Source: an uncultured Lachnospiraceae bacterium (GTDB lineage Bacteria > Bacillota > Clostridia > Lachnospirales > Lachnospiraceae). Taken from it: a stretch of 64,000 bases of DNA. The translations under genes were made by a program, and so were the position numbers. This document shows positions 1 through 9,535 of this stretch, one piece after another (within the stretch, counting starts at the first letter, position 1; each line of letters starts with the position of its first letter). The notes beneath the pieces were generated by a model. That model was not told the DNA's origin, did not search any database, and was given only the letters and a program-made list of their open reading frames with translations. The stretch covers positions 62,001-126,000 of the forward strand of contig CAJTRA010000002.1 in the NCBI GenBank assembly GCA_910578345.1, written 5' to 3'.

Positions 1-1129
1 TCTTATCCAATCCCTGTGGGAAAAGTTCTTTGGAGACTTCATAATCTCCCATGGAGACATCCCATGGAATGCCCTCTTCCTTATACCAGCCGCAGTCAAT
101 GACAAAATAGGAAAATCCCTTATCCTTGATCACATCCACGATCGCACTGATATTCTCGTGGGAAGGGCATCCCCAGGTAGTACAATATTCGTTAAAGATC
201 ACGGGAAGCTCCTGTTCGCTCCCAGGCCCTCTGTCCGCTGCCTCCTCCATCGCGCCTGTCATGCGCTGGGAAATCAGATCAATCCCGCCGCCTTTACATA
301 CGGAAAGGATCGCTTCCGGTGAAACGAAGCGTTCTCCTGCTCCGATATTCTTAAGCCAATGTCCCAGCTCTCTATCCGCCAGTCCGCCTGAAATACTGAT
401 ATTGTCTCCCCGGCGGTACACCTCCATCTGCCAGGACGCATTATGCGCCAGCATGGCGCCCCAGAAAAGATCGCTCTTGCGGTCTTCCATCACAAGATAG
501 GGAAAGTAACCGTTCACCGGCATGGATCCCGCCTGCCCAAACCGCTCACACCGCACCGCATGACCGCCCCAGGAGGGCTCCAACTGTAAATCCTCCACAC
601 CCCGCGTCTCAAGCCTGCCCTCCATGCTCCACACGCTTCTCAGCCTGTGCATATAGAGACAGCCCTCATCCTTACTGCTCACAAATGGCGATATTTTCCC
701 CAGGGAAAAACTGGACAACATGTCAAGCCCCACTGTCTGCGTGCTCCTATTGTGAAACACCGTATGGCATCTCACAAAGGTCTCCCCCCGTCGCCATTTC
801 AAATGATGTTCCAGCGCAAGCCCTCTCTTATCCTCCAGGATCGTACAGATCTCTACGCCGTTCTCTTCCTCCACCATCGTCTGTTCTTTCCAGGCAAAGC
901 CGTATATGCTGCCGCCCTGCCGCATCGTCCTGCCGCCCGCATATCCGCCCGGATAGGCATCCCCCACGATATGTACCTGCACGAGGCTGTCCGTGTAAGG
1001 TTTTTCCTTCTCCGCTTCCACATACGCCACATCTGCAGGCAGAAGCGCCAAGTCTGTCTGCCCGTTCTCCTCATCAATAAAATACAGACACTGCATGTCT
1101 CCTAAAATGTATTTTTTCTGTTCCGTCAT
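1..1129 (-). CDS. GH36 alpha-galactosidase, N-terminal part (cut by window edge)
   Basis: The frame starts at an ATG preceded by AAAGGAG and stays open to the window edge, giving the first 376 residues. The N-terminal part reads like the beta-sandwich of GH36 alpha-galactosidases. Near the end is FNEYCTTWGCPSHENI, then FSYFVIDCGWYKEEG, the typical start of the GH36 (beta/alpha)8 barrel. The catalytic Asp residues would lie beyond position 1 and cannot be checked. There is no signal peptide, so it probably acts in the cytoplasm on oligosaccharides brought in by the ABC system encoded just upstream. It is the fourth gene of that operon, about 100 bp after the second permease gene. Family call is firm; substrate (alpha-galactosides) is by family only. 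Confidence 0.85.
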   Translation of the reverse strand, partial: MTEQKKYILGDMQCLYFIDEENGQTDLALLPADVAYVEAEKEKPYTDSLVQVHIVGDAYPGGYAGGRTMRQGGSIYGFAWKEQTMVEEENGVEICTILEDKRGLALEHHLKWRRGETFVRCHTVFHNRSTQTVGLDMLSSFSLGKISPFVSSKDEGCLYMHRLRSVWSMEGRLETRGVEDLQLEPSWGGHAVRCERFGQAGSMPVNGYFPYLVMEDRKSDLFWGAMLAHNASWQMEVYRRGDNISISGGLADRELGHWLKNIGAGERFVSPEAILSVCKGGGIDLISQRMTGAMEEAADRGPGSEQELPVIFNEYCTTWGCPSHENISAIVDVIKDKGFSYFVIDCGWYKEEGIPWDVSMGDYEVSKELFPQGLDK

Positions 1130-1227
1130 TTCCAATATCACTCCTTTCGTTCTCATCATCACCGGCTGTCAGTCATCTCAATGCACAAACAGCCGGAAGC
1201 CAAAGCTCCGACTGTTGTCCGGATCCT

Positions 1228-2097
1228 CTACCCCTTCACCGTTCCAACCGTCATACCCTTGATAAAATACTTCTGCAGACTCATAAACAGCACCGCGATC
1301 GGCAGTACCGAGATTACGATCGCAGCCATGGCAGTCGTATAGTCACTGGTCTGTGCCGAGAACAGCGATTGGATCGCCACCGTCAGGGTCTTTAAATTTT
1401 TCTTGCTCACATACAAACTGGCCAGCAGATAATCGTTCCAGATCTGGAACGCCTGCATGATCACCAGCGTAGCGATCGCTGGTTTCAGAAGCGGCATCAC
1501 CACCGTAAAATACGTTTTGAAAACTGAGCAGCCGTCAATTCTTGCCGCCTCTTCCAGTTCGATAGGCACTGTCGTCATAAAACTGTTCATCAGAAAAACC
1601 CCGAAGGAAATTCCTGTCGCTATATACATAAAGATGATACCGTATCTAGTATTTGTCAAGCTCATCTTGTAGCCGATGATATAGATCGGCAGAAACAGCG
1701 CCTGGAAAGGAATCAGGATTCCTACAATAAAATATACATAACAGAATTTGAAGAATTTTGCCCGGCATCTGGCGATCGCCCATGCCGTCATCCCACACAA
1801 CAGCGCCAGGATCAAAACGCTCACCACCGTGTAGAAGAAAGTATTGACAAAAGTATGTGTCAGATCCAGCTTGTCAAACGCTTTCCTATAGTTTTCCATC
1901 TGCAAAGAAGAGGGCAGCGATAACGGACTGGTCAGGTACAGTTCCTTTTTTGTCTTGAAAGAATAATTAATGTTAATAAGGATCGGCGCAATAAAGAGTA
2001 CCGCCAGCACTGTCATGACAATCTGCGTCATAAACGTTGCTTTTGTGTAGGGTTGCGCACTCATAGGCTCTTTGTTTTTCTTCTTCTTTCCCATCAT
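1228..2097 (-). CDS. Carbohydrate ABC transporter permease (MalG type, CUT1)
   Basis: Inner-membrane subunit of a CUT1 sugar importer, 289 residues with six predicted membrane segments. The EAA loop that docks the ATPase is visible as EEAARIDGCSVF followed by VVMPLLKP. The start ATG lies behind GGAGG and overlaps the stop of the upstream permease gene by four bases (ATGA), so the two are translationally coupled. It pairs with the MalF-type protein encoded next to it and with the SBP at 3149-4510. There is no ATPase gene in this operon; the nearest candidate is the MsmX-like ATPase at 25006-26115. The substrate is unknown but is probably a galactoside-containing oligosaccharide, given the alpha-galactosidase gene downstream (inference). 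Confidence 0.93.
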   Translation of the reverse strand: MMGKKKKNKEPMSAQPYTKATFMTQIVMTVLAVLFIAPILININYSFKTKKELYLTSPLSLPSSLQMENYRKAFDKLDLTHTFVNTFFYTVVSVLILALLCGMTAWAIARCRAKFFKFCYVYFIVGILIPFQALFLPIYIIGYKMSLTNTRYGIIFMYIATGISFGVFLMNSFMTTVPIELEEAARIDGCSVFKTYFTVVMPLLKPAIATLVIMQAFQIWNDYLLASLYVSKKNLKTLTVAIQSLFSAQTSDYTTAMAAIVISVLPIAVLFMSLQKYFIKGMTVGTVKG

Positions 2098-2984
2098 GCC
2101 TGTACCTCCTTACTCTTTAAGCCTTTAACCTGGATCATTGCTACCAGAAGCAGAACCACTACCAGCGTTACCGACATCGCAGAACCATATCCATACTGTC
2201 TTCCATTAATGGCCGTCGTGTAAGTCTGATTGATCACCGATGTGGACGCCCTGCCAGGACCACCTTTGGTAGATGCCACCAATAGATCATATACCTTCAG
2301 AGAGCCCGTCGCAATACCGACTACACAGATCGTGATCGCCGGTGCCAGCATAGGAATCGTAATCTTAAAGAAGCGTGAGATCGGCCCGGCGCCGTCCACC
2401 TTCGCTGCCTCGTACAGATCGAACGGCACAGACTGCAGTCCAGCCAGATAGATCAGCATCCTATAACCAATCCACTGCCAGTTGTTCGCAATCAGCAAGC
2501 CCGATAGCACCGTACTGCCGCTTCCGAACAGCAGAAAATTGATATTGGTTCCCAGCATCTCATTGAACTCCGGCAGCACATTAGAGAACATCTTCAGCCA
2601 GATAAAACCTACGATAATAGAACTGATCAGACAGGGTACAAAGAAAGCAGTACGATATAGTTTCTGTGCCTTGATGCCGCTGTCCAGTGCCATTGCAAAA
2701 AGAAGCGCCAGCACATTCTGAATAATCGTATTCCCAATGGTGAACTTGATCGTAAACCACCATGCTGACCAAAAGTCAGCGTCCTTCCAAAGATTGATAT
2801 AATTCTGTATCCCCACAAATTCCTTTACTTTCGACATACCGTCCCAGCTGGTGACAGAATACCGCACCGCCAACAGCAACGGAATGATCAGTCCGATCGT
2901 AAAGATCACAAATCCTGGGAGAACCATTACCAGGTATTGCTTTTCCAGTTTTTTCTCCATTGATTGTTTTCCAGTTTTCTGCAT
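2094..2984 (-). CDS. Carbohydrate ABC transporter permease (MalF/UgpA type, CUT1)
   Basis: First membrane subunit of the CUT1 importer, 296 residues. The chain has six hydrophobic segments and the EAA motif YEAAKVDGAGPISR followed by ITIPMLAPA. The start chosen follows GGAGGGGC at ideal distance; an inner ATG (MEKKLEKQ) is possible but has no better site. The gene is separated from the upstream SBP gene by about 160 bp that contain a strong terminator-like hairpin, so expression is probably lower than that of the SBP. The downstream permease overlaps it by four bases. Function is by family; the transported sugar is not shown by the sequence. Confidence 0.93.
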   Translation of the reverse strand: MQKTGKQSMEKKLEKQYLVMVLPGFVIFTIGLIIPLLLAVRYSVTSWDGMSKVKEFVGIQNYINLWKDADFWSAWWFTIKFTIGNTIIQNVLALLFAMALDSGIKAQKLYRTAFFVPCLISSIIVGFIWLKMFSNVLPEFNEMLGTNINFLLFGSGSTVLSGLLIANNWQWIGYRMLIYLAGLQSVPFDLYEAAKVDGAGPISRFFKITIPMLAPAITICVVGIATGSLKVYDLLVASTKGGPGRASTSVINQTYTTAINGRQYGYGSAMSVTLVVVLLLVAMIQVKGLKSKEVQA

Positions 2985-3004
2985 ATGCCCCTCCTAATTA
3001 CCGC

Positions 3005-3060
3005 AAAAACCTCACTGGCACCCCATGCCGCTCTCAGCGTAAGCACTGTCTGAAGTGAGG
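3005..3060 (-). terminator. Intercistronic terminator/attenuator after the first SBP gene
   Basis: On the minus strand CCTCACT and AGTGAGG (3054-3060 and 3010-3016) form a stem followed by five T. A second GC-rich stem with arms GGCTGC and GCAGCC lies just upstream, between this and the SBP stop codon. Because the permease genes follow in the same direction, this probably acts as a partial terminator that sets the SBP to permease ratio. Confidence 0.7.
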
Positions 3061-3148
3061 CGCAAGCACACAATCTGCAAAGTTTTAGGCTGCCGCACTC
3101 TCGCAGCAGCCCCTTTTTTTCACTTACTATATTTTTGAGTTCCTATGA

Positions 3149-4510
3149 TCAGTTCGCGCTGCTGGTTCCCACTCTTGCGTCAGATGCCGCCAGGCAATCC
3201 TCGAAAGAAATATCACCCTGTAACCATGCCGCAATATCCTTGGCGTTCTCTTCCTGGAAACCGCCCCATACCAACTGATTATTGCCCAGTGTCACATCCA
3301 CGATCTGATCAGCAGATGCATAAGCATCAATGTCCTCCTGGCTGGGATTCGGGAAAGTAGGCGTTACATCCTTTAACATAGGCGCAGTCTTTGTATAGTC
3401 ATAGATCTCAACTGCCAGATCCTTGTCATTCGTAAGTACATCCAGCACACAATTGATCGCATCCTGATGCTCGCTCTCCGCGCTTGTCATGATCGTGATA
3501 TTCGGCTCGAAGATCAGCTTGGAATCACCCGTCTGATTCGGGAACGGGAAGATACCAAAGTTGAAGCTCTCGTCAATGTCTAAGAAATTCTGGATCGACC
3601 AGGAGCCTGATACTTTCATCGCCGCCTCGCCTAACACCATCTTAGCGTCACAATCTGTCTGCTCTGTGGAGAATGTCTCCGGATAAGTATTATCGAAGAT
3701 CAGCTTATTGTACTGGTAGGCCGTCTGCATTGCCTCATCCTCTGCGAAAGATACTTCTCCGGCGCGGAACTTGTCGCCCCATTCTGCATCCTTATTGAAG
3801 ACATCGTTCATGGCAAACTGCATTGTCACATTACCGATTGACCAAGTATCTACCATATGGCTCGCAAAAGGTGTGATACCTTTCGCCTTGCAGTCGTCAA
3901 TGATCACCTGCAATTCTTCCTGTGTCTTGGGAACAGACCAGCCGTTCTCCGCAAACATATCTTTGTTATAATACACACCTTGATATAATGCGTTATACAC
4001 CAGTCCGTAGGTCTTGCCGTCGATCGTCACATTCTGTCTTGCAGCGTCTAAGCCTCTGTCCAGATAAGTCGTATCGATCTCGCCCAGAATTCCCTGTGGT
4101 GCGTAGGTGGCTACATCCTGCGCCTTGCCAATCATAATATCCGGTAGGCCTGACTGCATATACTGCTGCATCTTCGGCTGGAAATCATTACCCCAGTCAA
4201 CACATTCCCACTCTAATGTGATATTGGGGTAAGCCTCTGCCAGCGCCTCATCGATCATATCCTCAATACCGGCATCTGTGGTAGACTGTCCTGCCAATAC
4301 GGTCAGCGTAACCGGTTCGCCTGTGTCTGCTACAGGTGCTTCTGTCTGTTCTGTCTCTGCTTCTTCTGCAGTGGGCGCTTCTGTCTGTTCTTCTGCCTCG
4401 TCTGCTGTGCCTGTCGCAGCAGGCGCCTCTGCTTCGCTGTTTCCGCATCCGGACAGTACTGCTGCAACCATTGCCGTGCTTAGAATCATACATAATAATT
4501 TCATTTTCAT
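3149..4510 (-). CDS. Extracellular solute-binding lipoprotein of a CUT1 sugar ABC importer
   Basis: A 453-residue type-1 sugar-binding protein. The frame is open further upstream, but the true start is the ATG at 4510: it follows AAGGAGAGG and opens a classic lipoprotein signal, MKMKLLCMILSTAMVAA, ending in the lipobox LSGC. A Thr/Glu/Ala-rich linker of about 35 residues precedes the binding domain, which has the usual pattern for the family (YNKDMFAENGW, then GSWSIQNF). It should be anchored to the outer face of the membrane and deliver sugar to the two permeases downstream. First gene of the operon; a terminator-like hairpin follows it. Ligand unknown, possibly an alpha-galactoside. Confidence 0.93.
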   Translation of the reverse strand: MKMKLLCMILSTAMVAAVLSGCGNSEAEAPAATGTADEAEEQTEAPTAEEAETEQTEAPVADTGEPVTLTVLAGQSTTDAGIEDMIDEALAEAYPNITLEWECVDWGNDFQPKMQQYMQSGLPDIMIGKAQDVATYAPQGILGEIDTTYLDRGLDAARQNVTIDGKTYGLVYNALYQGVYYNKDMFAENGWSVPKTQEELQVIIDDCKAKGITPFASHMVDTWSIGNVTMQFAMNDVFNKDAEWGDKFRAGEVSFAEDEAMQTAYQYNKLIFDNTYPETFSTEQTDCDAKMVLGEAAMKVSGSWSIQNFLDIDESFNFGIFPFPNQTGDSKLIFEPNITIMTSAESEHQDAINCVLDVLTNDKDLAVEIYDYTKTAPMLKDVTPTFPNPSQEDIDAYASADQIVDVTLGNNQLVWGGFQEENAKDIAAWLQGDISFEDCLAASDARVGTSSAN

Positions 4511-4676
4511 GTTCCCTCTCCTTTTCCTTCTTTGGTGGCATCTTGGCCATCTCTTTGTGTAATTGTAGTGTAGCTTTTTTGCCCCGCCGACTACTATGAC
4601 TAATTTGAAAAAACAGTTGCACTTTAAGTCAAGGCAAAACTCAAAAAAAGTGAGAATCGTTCCGCAATAAAACAAA

Positions 4677-5030
4677 CTACGCAAATCTTGGCAGAATAAA
4701 AGATACTTCCCCATATTTGCTCGGATCAAGAACCCCTTTTCGTTTTAAGCGCTCTCGATACACAGAAAACTGCTCCGGTTTCATTTCAATACCTTCTCGA
4801 ATCTTTTTCACCTTTGTTTCCCCGCTTTCAGCCATCTCGATCAATATCTTTCTATCCAGATCCGAGAGTTCCGACCAGATCTTACCATATACATATTCTT
4901 CAAGATACTGGTCATACTCTGAAAGAATCTCTTCCAGAGTTTTCGTCATCATATTTTCCCAATACGGATAACCCTTTGTCAGACCAGCCATTTCTCCTGC
5001 CGCCTCCATGTCCAGGTCAAAAATATCCAT
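4677..5030 (-). pseudogene. Relic of an AAA-family ATP-binding protein (C-terminal piece)
   Basis: A 117-codon frame without a clear ribosome-binding site. The text resembles the C-terminal region of a widespread Firmicutes/Bacteroidetes AAA ATPase family that contains EYDQYLEEYVYGKIWSEL-type sequence and a winged-helix tail. The family usually has a longer stretch between TKGYP and YWE; here the two are directly joined (TKGYPYWEN), which suggests an internal deletion. In-frame homologous-looking sequence (FNYTAVRRQY) continues a few codons upstream of the ATG before an in-frame stop. The P-loop region is absent. It lies between two sugar operons with which it has no evident link. Reading it as a relic is inference from memory of the family; a small functional protein is possible. 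Confidence 0.5.
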
Positions 5031-5100
5031 ATACTGTCTTCTGACCGCAGTATAATTGAAAGATCCATGTCAATCATTTCTACCATATTAAAACAGACAT

Positions 5101-5136
5101 TGAAACGGACCCATGTGCCTAAGCACACAGGTCCGT
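5101..5136 (-). terminator. Terminator of the GH127 operon
   Basis: The arms ACGGACC (5105-5111) and GGTCCGT (5130-5136), with an inner GTGC/GCAC stem, form a strong hairpin just beyond the GH127 stop codon. On the minus strand it is followed by TTTCA and a T-rich stretch. Confidence 0.65.
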
Positions 5137-5142
5137 CGTCAA

Positions 5143-7014
5143 CTACGATCTCTTCTTCAGTGGGAAATAAACTTGATATTCCTCATATCCAACCTGCCAG
5201 AGCGGTATAAAACGGATCCCCCGGTCCTGTCCCACCGTCTTATAGGTATTCTGCCAATACCCCCACTCGCGCTCATTGTCATTGACAAGAGCTTCTTCCG
5301 GCTTCTGTTCCTCCACGTAGAGGGTGCGTTCCTCGCTGCACAATCCAGCCAGCGTCACAGGGCCGTCCATATAAGCCGCCATATCCTCTCTGCCTGGTAG
5401 ATAATCTACATAGATTCCCTTTGGCAGTTCCACGTGGATCTGATCCTGACTCCAGGTGCGTCTGATCTGCACAAAGCAGCTCTTTGCCGCCGGAACTTCA
5501 ATCTTCTCTCCGTTTACGAGAATTACCGGCGCATCCTGCAGCCACCAGGGAAGTCTGATATACAGAGAAAATTCCGTCTCCTTCTGCGTCTTTATATCCA
5601 GATCAAACACCAGCTTTTCAGGGTGGAAAAGCTGTCTGGCCGTGACGTCTGTGATCTTCTGTCTGCCAGGCGAATCGCTGGCCAGATGCTCACTGCCATT
5701 TAACGGATTGATCTTCTGCCGCAGGCTCACGCTGGTGCCTGCGATTGTTCCTTCATACTCTGCGTCAAAATACTGGCACACATGCAGGCCGTTCTCATCT
5801 TCATAATACATTCCTTTGTTATGAGCCGCATTAGCCTGTACCAGTGAACCATGGCAGCAGAAGAAGTCCTGTGTCCTGCTGCTCCAAGCTTTCTGTCCGC
5901 CTGCCCGCAGCGGCAGGAAATAAGTCAACAGCCCTTCTGTGGGATAGAGGGATTTTCTGCCATGTGTGAAACTTCCCTTCCAGTAACCCTGCGCCATAAT
6001 ACCGTTATAGAGATTCCGCTCCCAGTAATCCATGTAAACAGCATCCTTTGTATGGCGGAAAAGGAAATCCGCCACCCGCATCATATTGTATACGGTACAA
6101 TGTTCCTGGTTCTTGTCGCCCAGGCGGTATGCCAGATGCATCTTCGGACTCCAGATCTCTCCACATGTCTGTCCGCCTGTCGCATAACATCCCCGTTTCG
6201 TCACGGCCATATCCCAATATGCCTTGACGATCTGAAACCACTTCTCTTCTCCGGTCACTTCATAAGCTGCCGCCGCACCGAGAATCTCCGGTATCGTGGT
6301 ATTTGCGTGCATGTTGCTCAGCACATCCCGTCCTTCCAGAAGCCCGTTAAACAATGACTGCCGATAATACCGGTCCATCAGTTCCCTGAACATTTCTTTC
6401 TTCGTAAACTGGTATAACAGCACCCAGATCTCCAGCATTCCGCCTGTCTCTACATCCAGGATCCCTTGGAACTGTTCTTCTGTATAACGTCCGCTCCACA
6501 CATAGAACCACTCTCCGAAACGCTCCGCAATCTCCAATGCTTTCTTGCTCCCAGCCAGTTCATACATATCCAGCAGACCCATAAAAGTCTTGTGGATCGT
6601 ATACTGCGGCGCCCAAATCCGTTTGCCGTTTCCGATCCAGTAGAGATATTTTTCCGGAATAGATGCCACCCACTTGCCGCCATTCTCCTTCTGGCATTGT
6701 TCCAGCAGATCCACAATCTCGTCCGCTTTCGCTTTTAACATCCGGTCTCCGGTCGCCTCATAATGCATGGCCGCCGCAGAGAGCCAGTGTCCCAGGAAAT
6801 GTCCCCGCAGTTCACACATCGGAGATTCCCATCCACCATGGATCCCTTCCGGCAGCTCAGAGGTCTTATACAGTCCTGCTTCCAGCGTATAGGGCACCGT
6901 CAGATTTTCATTCTCTAATTCCAGCAGATATTTTCTATTCTCCTCACGCCGCCGCACCAGCTCCTCATCCAGGATCCGCACCCGAATTCCTTTTGCCATT
7001 TTCAATTCACTCAT
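5143..7014 (-). CDS. GH127 beta-L-arabinofuranosidase (DUF1680)
   Basis: About 623 residues, the normal length for GH127. The enzymes remove beta-L-arabinofuranosyl groups from plant glycans by a cysteine nucleophile held on a zinc site. All zinc ligands known from Bifidobacterium HypBA1 (Glu, Cys, Cys, Cys) are visible: QEHCTVYNM (E304, C306) and FFCCHGSLV (C386, C387; the first Cys of the pair matches the nucleophile). No signal peptide, so it is intracellular and acts on imported oligosaccharides. The frame opens at 7065 inside the preceding gene; MSELKMAKG at 7014 fits the family start better, although AAAGGAG is rather far (about 14 bases). Last gene of the SBP-permease-permease-YesL-GH127 operon. 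Confidence 0.9.
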   Translation of the reverse strand: MSELKMAKGIRVRILDEELVRRREENRKYLLELENENLTVPYTLEAGLYKTSELPEGIHGGWESPMCELRGHFLGHWLSAAAMHYEATGDRMLKAKADEIVDLLEQCQKENGGKWVASIPEKYLYWIGNGKRIWAPQYTIHKTFMGLLDMYELAGSKKALEIAERFGEWFYVWSGRYTEEQFQGILDVETGGMLEIWVLLYQFTKKEMFRELMDRYYRQSLFNGLLEGRDVLSNMHANTTIPEILGAAAAYEVTGEEKWFQIVKAYWDMAVTKRGCYATGGQTCGEIWSPKMHLAYRLGDKNQEHCTVYNMMRVADFLFRHTKDAVYMDYWERNLYNGIMAQGYWKGSFTHGRKSLYPTEGLLTYFLPLRAGGQKAWSSRTQDFFCCHGSLVQANAAHNKGMYYEDENGLHVCQYFDAEYEGTIAGTSVSLRQKINPLNGSEHLASDSPGRQKITDVTARQLFHPEKLVFDLDIKTQKETEFSLYIRLPWWLQDAPVILVNGEKIEVPAAKSCFVQIRRTWSQDQIHVELPKGIYVDYLPGREDMAAYMDGPVTLAGLCSEERTLYVEEQKPEEALVNDNEREWGYWQNTYKTVGQDRGIRFIPLWQVGYEEYQVYFPLKKRS

Positions 7015-7049
7015 ATTACTCTTTCGTACTCCTTTCTTCGATTTCCCAT

Positions 7050-7679
7050 TTATTCCGCAAACCATTTCCCTTTCTCACTCTCTGGTGTATACCGGATCAG
7101 TACTTTTTCCATGCAAAAAGAAAACAGAACCGTTCCTGCTGCCGGCACGACAAACACCGTCAGGGGAATATACCACATAAGTACTGTGCACAATATCACA
7201 ATCGCTACCATAAGCAGCGTATAGGGGAAATGCCGCACAGTCAACTCCAGCGAGAAGCGCAGGATCGCAAAACATTTCATGCTGCATCTGGACAGAACCG
7301 GAAAGGAATAACAAGCCATAGACAGAACAAGAAATCCCATACTGCTATATACCACTGTCATAAAAAACCGAAATCCGCCTGCCTGTATGGATGCAATGAA
7401 AATGTAATTGGCATAGAACAGAACCACAGCCGCTATACCGAGAAGCCACATTCCCAATGCGGATAAGAAATTGATCCGAAACGCATGGAAAAACGTCCTG
7501 GTCACGTACCCTCTGCCTTTTCGGATCGTCTTGACTCCTGTATAATAAAGCGCTGTGGTCGCTGCGCCGATCGTAAAGACCGGCAGACAGCAAACAAACC
7601 ATAATATGCTGAGCCAGATCATATCCGCGATCTTTCCGATCGTTGACATGACAGGCGAATCATATTCCATAAAGTGCAT
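7050..7679 (-). CDS. yesL: YesL family membrane protein (DUF624)
   Basis: A 209-residue protein with about five hydrophobic segments. The start of the chain (STIGKIADMIWLSILWFVCCLP, here given as two halves STIGKIADMIWL and SILWFVCCLPVFTIGAA) is characteristic of the YesL/DUF624 family, whose members sit in many Firmicutes sugar ABC operons and have no proven biochemical role. The start codon follows GGAG at seven bases. It lies between the MalG-type permease and the GH127 gene and may assist the transporter. Its stop overlaps the open frame upstream of the GH127 start. Confidence 0.85.
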   Translation of the reverse strand: MHFMEYDSPVMSTIGKIADMIWLSILWFVCCLPVFTIGAATTALYYTGVKTIRKGRGYVTRTFFHAFRINFLSALGMWLLGIAAVVLFYANYIFIASIQAGGFRFFMTVVYSSMGFLVLSMACYSFPVLSRCSMKCFAILRFSLELTVRHFPYTLLMVAIVILCTVLMWYIPLTVFVVPAAGTVLFSFCMEKVLIRYTPESEKGKWFAE

Positions 7680-7742
7680 GTACTTTCTCCATCTCTCTTA
7701 AACCAGACAGTTCTCTAAATCTCTGCAGAAAACATGACACGT

Positions 7743-8576
7743 TCAGTCCTTCATACCGGACATCATAACACCCTTTACAAATGCATCCTGTGCGCACAAA
7801 AACGCGATCAGTACAGGAAGTACCGCGATCACCGAGGAAGCCATCAGCACCGGCCAGTCTGTGGAATACATTCCCTTCATGCTTGCCAGTCCCAGGGGCA
7901 GTGTATACTTTCTCGCATCATTGATATAGATCAATGGCGTAAAATAATCGTTCCATACATTCATGAAGCAGAAAATGCACAGCGTCGCGATCGTCGATTT
8001 CGCCATCGGAAAGGCAATCCGCAGAAACGTATAGAGTGGATTACACCCATCGATCTTAGCCGCCTCCACAAGCTCCGTCGGCACTGTGATAAAGAACTGC
8101 CTCATCAGGAACGTACCAAAAGCAGACACAGAGGCAGGCAGCATCAATGACCAGAGTGTATTAACCAGTCCATACATAGACATCTGCAGGAAGTTCGTGA
8201 TGACCGTTACATGAAACGGAATCATCATTGTAGCCAGATACAGGGTAAAGATCTTATCTCTTCCCCTGAAGTTCATCTTCGCAAAGACATATCCTGCTGT
8301 TGCAGAAGTAAATACCTGGAAAAATACAACCCACGCAGAAACTTTAATACTGTTCATAAAGTAGGCAAAATAGTCAAACCGGCTCGAAATCTGTGTATAG
8401 TTCTCCCATACCAGTCTCTCTCCGAACAGTGTTGGCGGAAACACAAACACTTCTCCCAGAGTCTTAAAGGAAGAGGACAGCATCCAGAAGAAAGGCACCA
8501 GCATTGTGACCGATCCCAGAATCAGGACTGTATGCGCTATGATTTTCGTGATCAGTTTTTTTCTTGAATTACTCAT
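7743..8576 (-). CDS. Carbohydrate ABC transporter permease (MalG type)
   Basis: A 277-residue CUT1 permease with six membrane segments and the EAA loop VEAAKIDGCNPLY followed by IAFPMAKS. The start follows AAAGGAGG. It is encoded 15 bp after the MalF-type permease and upstream of yesL, in the operon led by the SBP at 9589-10989. It should form the membrane channel with its neighbour and needs a separately encoded ATPase. The cargo is probably an arabinofuranose-containing oligosaccharide because GH127 is in the same operon (inference). Confidence 0.93.
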   Translation of the reverse strand: MSNSRKKLITKIIAHTVLILGSVTMLVPFFWMLSSSFKTLGEVFVFPPTLFGERLVWENYTQISSRFDYFAYFMNSIKVSAWVVFFQVFTSATAGYVFAKMNFRGRDKIFTLYLATMMIPFHVTVITNFLQMSMYGLVNTLWSLMLPASVSAFGTFLMRQFFITVPTELVEAAKIDGCNPLYTFLRIAFPMAKSTIATLCIFCFMNVWNDYFTPLIYINDARKYTLPLGLASMKGMYSTDWPVLMASSVIAVLPVLIAFLCAQDAFVKGVMMSGMKD

Positions 8577-8591
8577 CGCACGCTTCCTCCT

Positions 8592-9485
8592 TTAATATAT
8601 CTCACGCATATTTTTTTCCATGCGCATATTGAAGACTGTAATCACCATAACAATAAAGAACAACAGATAAGCGATCGCACAGGCGTATCCCAGTTTAAAG
8701 TACTGGAATGCATTCTGGTACAGATAGTGCACCAGCACAGAAGAGGAACGTCCCGGACCACCCTTGGTCATTAGCATAACCTGGTCAAATACCTGGAAAG
8801 AACTGATGATGGACATAACAAAGATGAAAAATGTCGTAGGCCGCAGCATTGGAACTGTAATATACCGGAACTGCTGCAGTTTGTTTGCCCCATCCAGCTC
8901 GGAAGCTTCGTAAAGGCTGGTAGAAATGCCCTGCAGGCCTGACAGGAAAATAATCATATTATAGCCGGCATTTTTCCAGATTCCTACGATCGCCAGTGAG
9001 ATCAGCGATGTGGATGCTTCCAGCAGCCATTTCGGTCCTTTGATTCCGAACAGAGAGAGCACATAGTTTAAGATACCGTAATCCGGATTGTAGATCCACT
9101 GCCAAACAATGGCAACTACAACCATAGAGGTGATTGCCGGCAAGAAAAACGCTGCCCTGTAGAACCTGCGGAATCCGATCTCCTGATCCAGCATAACAGC
9201 CAGCAGCAAGGAAAAGCACATGCCGATCGGCACTGTGATCACCGTATATAGTACGGTATTCTTGGTAACCTCCCAGATAATAGGGTCCTTCGCCATATCA
9301 ATATAGTTCTTAAGTCCTATAAACCGTGGTGTCGTCAACATATCATATTTTGTAAAGCTTAAGACGAATGTCGCCACTACCGGCACCAGCATAAACAGGA
9401 AAAATCCGATGATATTAGGAGCCAGCATAAACCATGCCCATTTGCCGTCGTCCTTTAACTTACTTATTTTCTTTGTATTTTTCAT
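8592..9485 (-). CDS. Carbohydrate ABC transporter permease (MalF/UgpA type)
   Basis: A 297-residue CUT1 permease. A charged N-terminus (MKNTKKISKLKDDGKW) is followed by six membrane segments; the EAA motif reads YEASELDGANKLQQF, then ITVPMLRPT. The start follows AAAAGGAGGGG. It is separated from the SBP gene by about 100 bp with a hairpin at 9540-9575. Together with the MalG-type partner 15 bp downstream it makes the translocation path of the second sugar importer in the window. Confidence 0.93.
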   Translation of the reverse strand: MKNTKKISKLKDDGKWAWFMLAPNIIGFFLFMLVPVVATFVLSFTKYDMLTTPRFIGLKNYIDMAKDPIIWEVTKNTVLYTVITVPIGMCFSLLLAVMLDQEIGFRRFYRAAFFLPAITSMVVVAIVWQWIYNPDYGILNYVLSLFGIKGPKWLLEASTSLISLAIVGIWKNAGYNMIIFLSGLQGISTSLYEASELDGANKLQQFRYITVPMLRPTTFFIFVMSIISSFQVFDQVMLMTKGGPGRSSSVLVHYLYQNAFQYFKLGYACAIAYLLFFIVMVITVFNMRMEKNMREIY

Positions 9486-9535
9486 TCTACCCCTCCTTTT
9501 ACAGATAAATCTGCAGGCAGATCTCTAAATATATA

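Noticed and set aside
4278..4599. Open frames with Ser/Val/Leu repeats opposite the first SBP gene
   Set aside because: Mirror of the SBP linker repeat; low complexity and no initiation signals.
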